Origin: Bolinopsis microptera
Taxonomy: Eukaryota > Ctenophora > Tentaculata > Lobata > Bolinopsidae
Direction of reading: 5' to 3'
Assembly: GCF_026151205.1 (NCBI RefSeq)
Contig: NC_087083.1
Coordinates: forward strand, 5,248,460 to 5,312,459
Length of the DNA: 64,000 bases
Numbering within the stretch: the stretch's first letter is position 1; every line of letters begins with the position of its first letter. The notes under the pieces are model-generated. The model saw only the letters and a list, made by a program, of their open reading frames with translations. It was not told the DNA's origin and ran no database searches. The position numbers were made by a program, and so were the translations under genes. Below are positions 11,906-22,124 of this stretch, in pieces.

Positions 11906-14900
11906 CTGGCAATTCAAGATGTATAATTCTAGAATTACCATCATAGAAGGTTTTACAATTGGATGGTCAGAATGAATGGGGCTAGTTGACTTGGTAATGA
12001 GCATAATTGATGCAGAGTATTCAAATTCAATAGTGTAACTTTACAACACATTGTGTGCGGAAAAGTGCGATTCCGCATCCACCACACTTACATGCTCTGA
12101 ATCCTACCCACTCTTTTCCCTTCCACCATCCTACCTAACAAAAATAAGCCTTTCCCATTTTGCGCTTCTGGTGTTCTACAATCATACCCCAACAGTGACA
12201 TTGTTCAGTATGTCCAGGACCAGACTCTCTGAATCCTGGACCAGGAGCTTGCGAGCCTGTGTGTTTAGACAGCGATAAGGTTACACGTTACACTTATCTA
12301 GGAAATTCCAGAAGCATCACATTGAGAGGAACTCAGTGTCCAGTGGTGAGTGTAGTTTAGCTAGACTGACGATTTACTATTCATGGTATTTAGAAAAGCT
12401 TCAGCACACTTGAACACTGAGCGCAGTTAAAAGTTAGGCTAGAGTCTCTAAGTCTATAGTCTAGTAGAGGTTTACTATTCATGACTAAAACAGGTATTCC
12501 GGAGAACTTGTCTTCACCGAGACATAGAAACCTCTGGTGTAACTAATTGAGCCAATAAATTTCCCCCTTCCTGTCTCAGTGACTGAGACACGAAGGGGGG
12601 AATGTCTTTAGGGGACAGTGATTTCACTCTATGTTCTGATTTTTGAGATAACAATTCGTTGGTATAACTATAGAACGTTACGTAGTGTGTGTAACGGTTT
12701 AACATGCATGTGCCACACTGTCACACGTGCGTTGAACGTGACAGGATCGAACGTGGCAGACATAAAGGTGCTCATGAAGTGTAGGATGCCCTAGGATGCG
12801 GATGGTTTGATCTGGATCACGTGACATATCATATCACCACTCCTGTAGAGGAGTACCAGGAGTTGTATCAGATATGAGAACGACCAGCTCCTTCACATTG
12901 TAGGAGGGGTGATCTGGATCACACTCTCACGGCACACCCGAGATAATAAAAAGTAACATATTGTATCGTCGTATATTCACTATAGCAGCCAAGCAATATA
13001 GCTGCGATTTGTAAAATATCTTAAAGAAATATAAAGATTAAATTTCAGTTCCAGTAGCACTGTGCTTCAATGATGATAGACCAGTGCTCTTGAATACGAT
13101 GCGTTTTTTCGAAAATAAACGTATAAAACGTACATTTTCTGCTCTCGAAGCTAATTATTATGACTGTTCAATACGGCAAAAAATTCGCATATGATATGTT
13201 AATAGGACATGCGCGGCATCTTTGAACTTTAAATTCTTGCTATCGCTAAACTGAAACCAAAAACAATTCCATATCCTCTCTACGCTAAAGAGGGTGCGGT
13301 TCCTGCCGTATAAGGTCAAAAATGCGAACAATTTTCGGGAAAAATATGTCGGAACATAGCAACATTGTGATAGACAAATACTTTTCACTTAACACAAAAA
13401 ACTTTTTGGAAACTTTCTAAAACAGTTTCTTTAAAGTTGCCTTCCTAAATACCTAAAATACCTACCCAGCTTGCTTGAGTAATAACCGCTCTAAGTACTG
13501 GTAATGTGTTAATTTGTTAAATTCTTGCAAACATTGTCAATAACGTACATTGCATTTTTGATAAACTTCATTCTTATCTAAGGAATAATTTTTGTAATTT
13601 TTGAAAAGTGGTCCATCTTCACGGTGTAAATTTTTGCGAACTTATTTTTGTTGTATTTATTTTTGTTGTATTTGATGGTGTTATTGGTCACAAGCGATCG
13701 ACTATGCGGCACAAATTTTCGTGAAATGTTTCCTTTAAAAAAAACGTTGAATATAAATTCCTCGCCAAAATTATTGTTTTACAGTACGTTGTTTGTGTAA
13801 TGTGTGTTAAAGAGGACCCTGGGCCTGGACCGATGTCCCAAATAATCACTCTTAATGGTACCTTAATGCATTCCTTACACAAAAACGATCACCTTTCTTT
13901 TGGCTATTTTTTTGTCGAAATAAGACCATTATTTTGGAAACGTAATGCGTCATTACGATGAACCAAGTCAGCATTACTCAACTGCTGTATTGGGCATTGC
14001 TCAAATGCTGTATTGGGCATTGCTCAACATTACTCAGGATTGCTCAACTGCTGTATAATAAACTGCATATAAAACTGTAAATAAACTGTATAATAAACAT
14101 ATCACATAACTTGAACTACTTATAATCCTGTAATTGGACGACAAATTAACTACAATTTAAATAGCATAATATTTCTTTAAAGTATTTTTTCCGTGGGTAT
14201 ATTTAATATAATTTCACTTTTTTGTGTATTCCACAAAAAATTGAATTAAATTATTTATTTAACCCCAGTTAGGGGACGAAAATACTGCGAATATCATAAA
14301 TCTAAGATCCAAATGAATATAATATAATATCTAAAATAAAAACTAACCGGTCATATGAAAGAACACAAATGTCACAAATATATGTACATACCTATAGGTA
14401 GCCAATACTATTCTGCAGAATAAGTGATCAACTATGTCATATACCGTTCATCTATTATGCAGAAAAGCAGTTATAAATAATCTGTTACTTATTTATAAAA
14501 ATAACTGTTCTTTGTGTTTACATTTCAAGAAAATTGCTGTAATTTAATTAACTTGGGCGCAAATAAGAATTATTACAAGGTGAGACAATTAACGTAAGTC
14601 TAACCGACTTTAGATTTCATATCACTATTCAAATATTACTAAAACAATATCTAAGAACGAATGGAGGAGTTAGGAGTGCTTTATGATGCTTGCATTTTTC
14701 TAGCATTATCTATTGTTCAGTCGGTCTGGAGGTTAACCTTCTTTGTGTTGGTTTGTCAATCATTATTATATAAGCGAGCTATAAATAGCTTATTTTATTT
14801 CATTTCATTACAGTGTTTTATCATTTTCTCGCTCAGTTGCAGTTGATATGGTTTTTACTTTTTGGTTTATACTTTTTGGTTTATTTTTAGACTGAGCTGT

Positions 14901-15005
14901 TGCTGGACAACCCGGCAAGCATTCCAGTATATTATTATAGTATATTATTATTAATAATTAATTATTCGACACGTACCCAGACATTCCGGTATGATACTGA
15001 TATGT
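11906..15005. other. Spacer between inverted repeat arms
   Basis: About 3.1 kb without a convincing gene. It holds short local repeats: GGGCATTGCTCAA modules near 13985-14050, GATCTGGATCAC at about 12811 and 12911, and TTTACTATTCATG at about 12371 and 12470. A strong hairpin lies at 12561. Bracketing by inverted repeats suggests a mobile element body, but no transposase is visible. Confidence 0.45.
12561..12602. repeat. Near-perfect 42-nt hairpin
   Basis: The left arm TTCCCCCTTCCTGTCTCAG pairs with the right arm CTGAGACACGAAGGGGGGAA around a three-base TGA loop. The stem is about 18-20 bp with one or two irregularities. It could be a foldback element core or a structured transcript; no neighbouring gene explains it. 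Confidence 0.75.
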
Positions 15006-15141
15006 TGTACGTACTGTAGTTCGACACGTACTGGCTGTAGTTAGACAAACCCTAAAGTTCGACTCTGTCGAACTAGAGTACCTGGATTCCAGCTCGACAC
15101 GTACCGAAGTTCGACAAGGGTGATTTCTGGCCATCTTTAGT

Positions 15142-15413
15142 TGTCGAACTAAAGTACGTGTCGGACTAGAGTACGTGTCGAACTAGAGTACGTGTCGAAC
15201 TAGAGTACGTGTCGAACTAAAGTACGTGTCGAACTAGAGTACGTGTCGAACTAGAGTACGTGTCGAACTATAGTACGTGTCGAACTAGAGTACGTGTCGA
15301 ACTATAGTACGTGTCGAACTAGAGTACGTGTCGAACTAGAGTACGTGTCGAACTATAGTACGTGTCGAACTAGAGTACGTGTCGAACTAGAGTACGTGTC
15401 GAACTACAGTACG
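15142..15413. repeat. 17-bp minisatellite, 16 copies
   Basis: Sixteen head-to-tail units of GTCGAACTANAGTACGT. Apart from one A-to-G change in the second unit, variation is confined to one position, N, which takes all four bases. Diverged units extend upstream to about 15006, where they match the inverted copy at 11716-11905. Confidence 0.95.
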
Positions 15414-15959
15414 TGAATTATGCAGAGATATTGACACATTTAATTCACGTGATGGATAGTAATAACCTGCCTACATTTTTTTGCTGACCAATTCACCAAA
15501 TATGCAGCCTTTAGGTACTCTCAGGTTGGATTATTCAACGGCGTATTATATAACGTTGCATTACACGGTCGAGTCGCGGTTGTTGAGTTTTATACATCAA
15601 ATAACTTACAAGGTTAATGTATTACACCTGAATAAAAGGTTTTACAATTAGATGGACAGAATCCGCTTATTTTCCAATTGCGCTAATTAACAATTGAGTG
15701 AGAGGTCAGCTAAACACAAACTTGTAGTGATTAATTGTCCGCATCAGATCCACCTTCCATTAACATTACATAATGATATCTAAATATTATATATTATGAG
15801 CGTAGAGCATTTTGCATATTATATATATAGATATGTAATATATATATATATATTATATATTACGAATAAAACGGCGACTGTTAGGCTGACCTCCGACTCA
15901 ATTGTTCTACTTGTATAATAAAGCTCCCCTCCCGGGTAGAGCACTCCTGTAACTGGACA

Positions 15960-15994
<35 letters not shown>

Positions 15995-16297
15995 CAGTGC
16001 ACATAGTTAGTTATTAGTTGAACAGCATGAGATAAGTGGAAGAACAAACGAACGAATAGGCTTCAACAAACAAGGTGTACATTTTATTTCTCCTCTGTAG
16101 TTGCGATCATAATAATTGAACCGACTTTTATTAAACAAAACATTTCCGGATGTTTGACATATTAATCAGTCTCAATAAATGTATATATTTGTAATTTTAG
16201 TTGTGAAGCAGTTTAAAATAGACTTAAAAACCGGTCGGTTCCTGTATACTGTACGTTTAAATATATAAAATCACTTAAATCTTTACTTTTAGGTTAA
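15414..16297. other. AT-rich 5' flank of the 482-residue gene
   Basis: Contains AT dinucleotide runs at about 15820-15865 and 15964-15992. A CTTTTAG acceptor-like site lies just before the ATG at 16298, so a 5' untranslated exon may lie in this stretch. No coding signal seen. Confidence 0.5.
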
Positions 16298-17746
16298 ATG
16301 GGGGCACAAATATCCAAGCTAGCTGTCACCGAAATCCCTGATGCCTATATTGCAATCTCAATATGTTCCAGCTCAAAGATAAGAATCATGAATGTGACAC
16401 CAGAAGTTAGAGAATTGCTTGAAAGACTTGACCAGGAAATAACAGAAAAATATGGATCCACTCGAGGTGCACTTGTAGAATACTTCGGTACTTTGAAAAT
16501 CCACGTTGGAGACAGGCTTACATTTGGAGAAGGAGGTGGCAAGGACAGGTCTACTCTCGGGAAGTTCTTTGCTCTCCGTCTCCTGGAAGAAATGTACAAC
16601 TTGGGATACAACCCGGTTACCAGCAGTGAGTTAGCGACACAGCATGATAAATCTACATGGTTCTTTGCAAAGAGTGCTCATGAAAACAGAGGCAGGGCTA
16701 GAATTTGTTGTATTGCTCCAGGTGGAACAATACGGAACAACAAACTTGTCCTGCTACATCATGATGAGCATATAAAACAAGCAGTTATGCTAGCTGTTGG
16801 AAATGCATGGCCGGGCTCATCCGGAGCTGAGGACGTTTCAGCTGCAGGTGAGACGCTACATGAGATTTCTTTAGGTGGATGCTGGGGTATGACTCATGAA
16901 GATGGAATGAAAACTCGAAAATTAATTTGCAGCTTGGTGGGGAATATGAGTGCGCTTAATTGGAGGCTTCTCGCTTCAACTAATCTGAAAGGGTCTGCTG
17001 ACTCCCTCTACTTTATATACGATCAAACCTTTTCTGCTGACCCAAAGGATTTCTGTATGCTGGCCCTAGCTAAATCGGACAGGTTTAGGCTGATTAACTG
17101 CGACCAACTCCTTGAGCCTTTGGAGACGGCTATTACTGATGCTGGTCTTGTTATTCAAGAAAAACTGGATTACTACGGAAGCCATGAGATCAAAATTAAA
17201 GGAAATCCTTGGCGTTCTAATGATAGTGAAGCTATTACTGCACGAAGAAGTATTTCACGGATTATGGAAGTTTTTGGGCAGAATGGTTACAGCCCTCTCT
17301 ACGCAATTGACGTTAGTCGTGGACTTACTGACAAATCCTCCATTCTCTTCCAGAAAACTACAAACCCAGTTAACTGCAAATATGCTTGCCTGGCACTGAC
17401 CGGTACGAATAGGCTGGCACTACTAGATTTTCCCTCTGATGTTAGTGCTGCAATGAAGGACTGTATACAACAATTCTACCCTACTGGTATCCACAAGGAG
17501 GTCCAATTACCAGACTCCAACCTACAAGTTGATGTTCAAGGAGATCCGTGGATGGCTCTTGGATTTGGTAAGGGTAGTGCTCGATTTCACATGAGAGCCG
17601 TGATGGGTAAAATGATGGGCGGTTGCGGCCCAGCATGGCTGGCATGTCTCAATTTCAGCAGATGTTTCGGCGAAATTCCTGAAGGAAAGGACAATAGATG
17701 TTCACAGCCTCTATTTTGTGAACACGCAGTAGGAAACGGTTTTTGA
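16298..17746 (+). CDS. 482-residue four-repeat protein, predicted N-myristoylated
   Basis: Intronless frame, ATG to TGA, 482 residues. The start MGAQISK fits the N-myristoylation pattern (Gly2, Ser6), so membrane anchoring is likely. The rest is built from about four related units of roughly 100 residues: 60-165, 187-286, 296-393 and a shorter one from 409. Units open with a strand such as HEIKIKGNPW or LQVDVQGDPW, continue with an Arg-rich helix, then a W/Y-x-L-x-A-x-D/N strand, a D/K-S-x-x-F/Y-F strand, and often a Cys-Leu-Ala-Leu strand followed by RLxLL. Such an architecture could be a repeated alpha/beta fold. I do not recognise a named family, and no catalytic motif is evident. The gene lies tail-to-tail with the minus-strand helicase. 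Coding confidence is high; function is unknown. Confidence 0.88.
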   Translation: MGAQISKLAVTEIPDAYIAISICSSSKIRIMNVTPEVRELLERLDQEITEKYGSTRGALVEYFGTLKIHVGDRLTFGEGGGKDRSTLGKFFALRLLEEMYNLGYNPVTSSELATQHDKSTWFFAKSAHENRGRARICCIAPGGTIRNNKLVLLHHDEHIKQAVMLAVGNAWPGSSGAEDVSAAGETLHEISLGGCWGMTHEDGMKTRKLICSLVGNMSALNWRLLASTNLKGSADSLYFIYDQTFSADPKDFCMLALAKSDRFRLINCDQLLEPLETAITDAGLVIQEKLDYYGSHEIKIKGNPWRSNDSEAITARRSISRIMEVFGQNGYSPLYAIDVSRGLTDKSSILFQKTTNPVNCKYACLALTGTNRLALLDFPSDVSAAMKDCIQQFYPTGIHKEVQLPDSNLQVDVQGDPWMALGFGKGSARFHMRAVMGKMMGGCGPAWLACLNFSRCFGEIPEGKDNRCSQPLFCEHAVGNGF

Positions 17747-18006
17747 ACAAAGACTGCTTGAATATTGCTAACTTTTTTATGTAAAATATGTCCAATAGAA
17801 AGATAAAAATTAAAGATAGTGTTATAGGGAATTAATTTTTTTGTTAAAAACTTGTAACTTTTGTCAGTGTTCAGGCTACACTATGCATATGCGTCTATGC
17901 CCTGTGTTTTTGATGACTCTATTTTCCTTCTAATATTTTGTTTCAATGTTCTGATCGTTTGCCAACATTGAACTCTCGCCCTGACTCATGATTGTACATT
18001 CAATGG

Positions 18007-18338
18007 ATGCTACTTCTAGATCTTCCTATTGCACAATGTTCAGTGATGCAATATCCTCGAGTAGGAAAGTTATCCCGGGTTCATGAACTCCCAAAATCTA
18101 TCCCATGTGTGTAGGTAAATCTTAGATCAAACTTCGCAAGTTACATTCGCATTTCTACAAAACTCACAGATATACTGTCGTGCGCGCAGCAAAAACTTTA
18201 GGTTAATTGTTTTAGCGGCTTACAAATAACATAATATTGTTTAGTGACCGGCCGAAACGTGCCGAAAAAGTGAACGAACTGAGTCTTCCGGAGCAGTTAC
18301 GGAGGTTAAGAAAACTTAAAACAGATCTAGCGGCATAA
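18007..18338 (+). CDS. Possible small two-exon gene, 65 residues
   Basis: Exon 18007-18110 ends at a GTAGGT donor and joins 18245-18338 (acceptor TTGTTTAG) in matching phase, ending at TAA. The product would be basic and helical, starting MLLLDLPIAQCSVMQYPRVG and ending LSLPEQLRRLRKLKTDLAA. The second exon looks protein-like; the first is less sure, and the true start may lie upstream. The gene would converge on the helicase exon that ends at 18513. I do not recognise it. A mitochondrial or assembly-factor type is only a guess from size and charge. Confidence 0.3.
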
Positions 18339-18512
18339 CTTATGGGTGTACTTCCTGTAATAATAGTAAACTACTTATCTACACTATCTTTACCGGTACG
18401 CTTCCCCGATTCGGAACTATTTTAAATTTTACTTTTCCCGACGTTTACTCATCTAGTCACATCACTTTACTTTATTTTACATCAAAACGATCTATTTAAA
18501 TCGTGTACTCAC

Positions 18513-20300
18513 AGTAGCGATATCAGTAGGGTCACAGTACACGTGTGGGGCAGTAGCAGACATGGATTTCAACTGTTCTATCGTATCAGTCAGAGTTGCA
18601 CTGAACAGGAGGGTTTGTCTCTTTTTGGGGAGCGAGCTGAATATGGTGCCCAGATCTGATTCAAAACATGGTTCCAGTAACCGATCAGCTTCGTCGAGAA
18701 CCTGTTTTGATTAAATAATTTCGTTTTAATTAATTAATTTCGTCAGATAAAATAAACGCTTAAAAAATATATTCTGGATAAGATCAAATTAATTCTGGGA
18801 AAATGTATACAGTAAGACAAATTTGTTCATGACACAAAAACTGAAGAGAAAAGCGGTAAGAAAAGACTCTCTAGAAAACTGACCAGAAACTTGACTTTGC
18901 CCAACTTGAGACCATCTCCCGAGTTGATGTGATCCGCAAGTCTGCCTGGTGTTGCTATGACGATGTGAGGTGATCTGGACAGTTCCATACTCTGTGTTAA
19001 CATGTCCATACCTGTAGAAGAAGATAAAATAGTATATAGACACGTATAGTAGACATTATACGTATTTCTGGAGAAGACTCTGACGGAATGAAAATTTTGA
19101 AAATGTCCTTTTCATTTTCAGATTTCAGCTTTCTGCGCCCCAAATTTCACTGTTTCGACTGAATTTTTCTTGAGTGATCATCTAGCATCAAGCATGGTCA
19201 CTGAGGATGACACAAGACACGATTGAGGTACTGAAAGTTCTATTCCCAAAAAAAGCTTTTATTTGATAAACGGAAAATCTTGATAATGATATCAACAGTA
19301 GGATCAAAATTCAGCTCGTCGATAATTTCCTCTACTCTGATATTTTTTTTAAATAAAAAAAAAACAAACCTCCGATGACAGTGGAAACACGTATGTTGAT
19401 GTGTGCTCCAATCGCCACAAACTGATCCTTTATCTGAAACGCTAACTCCCTGAAACACACGTGATAAGAAGCAATAAGAAGCAGTAGTTTACAGAAACTT
19501 TCAGTCTGCAGCAGTGGCGTAACGAAGGGGGGGGGGGGGGGGGGGGGGGGGGGGGTACGTTACGCCACAGTTAGATAACTGCTGTTTGTTAGTATAGACA
19601 AGGAGTTTGAAAGTTAATTTAGTTATAAAAACAGAAATCATGGCCCTGAAAAATGTGTCAATCATTTGATAGTGAATTAATGAGATACGCTAGAGGATGC
19701 CAAATATTTCCAATCAATTAAAGCCACATTCCACCACATTCCACCACACTCGTAACTATGGTTACCATGCAAATTACCTTGTAGGAGTAAGAACTACACC
19801 ACACTCGTAACTATGGTTACCATGCAAATTACCTTGTAGGAGTAAGAACTACAGCAAATATCCCAAATGGATCATCACTCAATATATCAAGAATGGGAAG
19901 GGCAAACGCAGCTGTTTTCCCTGATCCTGTCTTAGCACAGCCAATACAGTCTTTACCTGATGAGAATGAGGTAAACTAAGGGAAAATAAATTTAAAAGTT
20001 GGAATTTTGAAGGAGAGCTGTCAAGAAAAATCGATGCAGCTAATTAAATACTCTTCGTCATAACTATTGTAGCTTTAGTGCTACAAATATGTCTTAAATT
20101 AAACTATAACCGATTAAGTTTATTAAAAAATTTAAAGGAAACAAAAAAAGAAGAAAACAGAATTGAAACAAACCAGCTAAGATAGCAGGAACACAGTTAA
20201 TTTGAACAGGAGTGGGTTGCTTCATTCCCAGACCTTTGCACTGTTGAACCAACCATTTCTTTATTCCTAGACTCTCGAACTTTACTCTGGTTTCAGACAT
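18513..20300 (-). CDS. DDX49/Dbp8-type DEAD-box helicase, 5' half
   Basis: Five exons read on the minus strand: 20300-20174, 19956-19833, 19449-19370, 19011-18884 and 18701-18513. Phases agree at every junction and give about 216 residues. Motifs in order: Q motif (KQPTPVQ), motif I AKTGSGKT, Ia PTRELA, GG-type loop with GMDM, Ib TPGR, motif II DEAD, motif III SAT. The spacing and the segments [17 protein letters not shown] and [13 protein letters not shown] resemble DDX49 (yeast Dbp8), a nucleolar ATP-dependent RNA helicase of small-subunit rRNA maturation. The start MSETRVKF at 20300 gives the usual length before the Q motif; an in-frame ATG lies four codons upstream. After SAT and about 30 more residues the last exon ends at a GTGAGT donor. 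The helicase C domain (about 260 residues) is not seen downstream. TXNL4A lies 0.9 kb upstream on the same strand. Confidence 0.92.
19512..19570. mobile_element. Tiny MITE remnant with poly-G core
   Basis: CAGTGGCGTAACG on the left and CGTTACGCCAC on the right enclose little more than a run of about 33 G. The ends match the terminal repeats of the element at 48463-48753. It sits in the intron between the second and third helicase exons. No clear target duplication is visible. Confidence 0.6.
19744..19853. repeat. 55-bp tandem duplication spanning a splice donor
   Basis: Two identical 55-bp copies (19744-19798 and 19799-19853). On the minus strand the unit contains the last 21 bases of the second helicase exon, the GTAATT donor and the first intron bases. 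A second copy of the donor therefore lies 55 bases into the intron. Using it would add 55 bases and put a stop codon directly after the Thr-Arg of motif Ia. Confidence 0.93.
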
Positions 20301-21183
20301 GATGACACACACTACCTCACCACACTGTACATTCTATGTGATATAATACATATTAATTAGTGTTATTATATTTATTCATGTAAGTATTTATTGTATATTT
20401 CTAAATTTATTATTATTAAACATTTATAGTGCCGAGTACTGCCTCCGGGTGGATCTCCTCAATCAATCTATATAATTAAAATTTCGTTTATAAGTTTAAT
20501 TCATTCTTAGCAGTGTGATGAAAAAAATAGTTACTATGAAGAAGTTTGCTATTCATTTTGTTTCGCCATCATATTTAGAAGCATCAGAAAACATTGGATA
20601 AAAAAGCAAACGAATTTTTCCAGATGATCAACTCATAAGTTGTACAGATAAGCTTTCAGATATGAGGAGGCATTTAGAACTAACTCTATTTATAAATGAT
20701 TTTGGTTGTATACTAATTAGTCCCAAATGTACATCAATAATTTTCTGGCCTTAAGATCAGTAAAATATAAAACATAGATTAAGAGAATTTGAAATACAGC
20801 ATAGTTTTTCACGATACAATTTTCATATGTTTTGTTAGTCATAATGTAACTTGCAAGCTAATCTTAGAGGAATGAAGGTTATGTACGTATACGTTAAAAG
20901 CGATGTCACAAAACTTGAAGCCTTAATTTTAAAGAAAAGTAAATCAAGTGGCCAAAGAACGAATAGCGATATTGTATTCTAAATATAGCAATTCTGAATT
21001 CATCCAAGGAGAGCAGTAGTTAACAAATAGCAGCAGCAGTAGCAAGGAGACATGTCTACATCTTGCTTTCAATTCCCTTCTCTTACGTAGGCATTTCAAT
21101 TTTTCAGATAATCTATCAGCCACAACAAGTCTCTCATAATATCATGTAACACTACAACGTAAATGTAATGACAACACTGTTCA
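20301..21183. other. Intergenic, DDX49 promoter side
   Basis: About 880 AT-rich bases between the helicase start and the TXNL4A stop, both genes being on the minus strand. I see no gene and no repeat with clear ends. Confidence 0.5.
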
Positions 21184-22124
21184 TTAATACTTGTACTTGG
21201 TAGAGTAATCTTTAGGACTGATTACCAGACCACGCCCTTTTCTGGCACCTCTGTAAACCGTCTCGATGATATCAATCATTTCTTGCTTGTTGTCAATAGG
21301 CCAGTTTATCTTGTTGTTGTTTCCTGCAGGGTGGAAATGGTTCAGACGATATAATAATCAGATATTTTTAAAGTTTTAAAGTTTTTCCAATCTTGATTCA
21401 CTCACTATAAGAGTGCAATTGTTTATTTCTCCTCTCAAATAGCTGACTAACCTGTCCCCAAATCAATCATAATGTGCTTGTTTCTGTAGAAAAACATGAC
21501 AGTGCAGGGATCATACAGCTCGTACATTTTGTTGAAATCAGGAACCTGAAAATGCCAGCTATTGATCTCAATACTAATTATCTCAACTGTTGTATTGGTT
21601 TCATTGGTACATGATCAAAAATTTTAACCACTTCAATATTCACAGATTTAAAAGTTAGATTTGCTAAGAATTTATTACAGAAATTATGAGACATCCCACC
21701 TCAGTGATATCTACCAAGTAGATTTGTGCAAAATTTCTGATCTTGTCTGCAATACCGTACAGTGTTTCGTCCATCTTCATGCATGTTGGATCCCAATCGT
21801 GACCGTATCTGTAAGTATGCCAAATAATCCATTTATCTAGATATATTATCAACGGAAACTGTTACCATTAAAAAATAAAACAATCGCAATTAAATCTGTT
21901 ACTACTTTTATGAGAAAAGACAATTTTTTTTGAGAAAAGACAAGTACTTTAATAAACTTATTGGGGTACTAAATAGCATTAATTTGTCATCTTAGTAATG
22001 AGATAAGCACAAGTAATGGTGGGGTTACTCCAACTAACCTAAAAACAATGACTCTGTCTTCTTCTGACAGGATCGCTTGGTCAACTTGCCAGCCGTTGTG
22101 TAAATGTGGAAGCATGTACGACAT
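21184..22124 (-). CDS. TXNL4A: TXNL4A/Dim1, U5 snRNP 15-kDa protein
   Basis: Four exons on the minus strand: 22124-22039, 21808-21700, 21545-21452 and 21323-21184. All have GT/AG borders and consistent phases, giving 142 codons plus stop, exactly the usual family length. The start MSYMLPHLHNGWQVDQAI, the thioredoxin-like core GHDWDPTCMKMDE, then YLVDITEVPDFNKMYELYDP, and the tail RGARKGRGLVISPKDYSTKY are nearly invariant in animals. The protein is a thioredoxin-fold component of the U4/U6.U5 tri-snRNP needed for pre-mRNA splicing in the nucleus; it lacks a redox CxxC pair, as expected for the family. Introns are short (94-230 bases). This is the most secure identification in the window. Confidence 0.98.
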
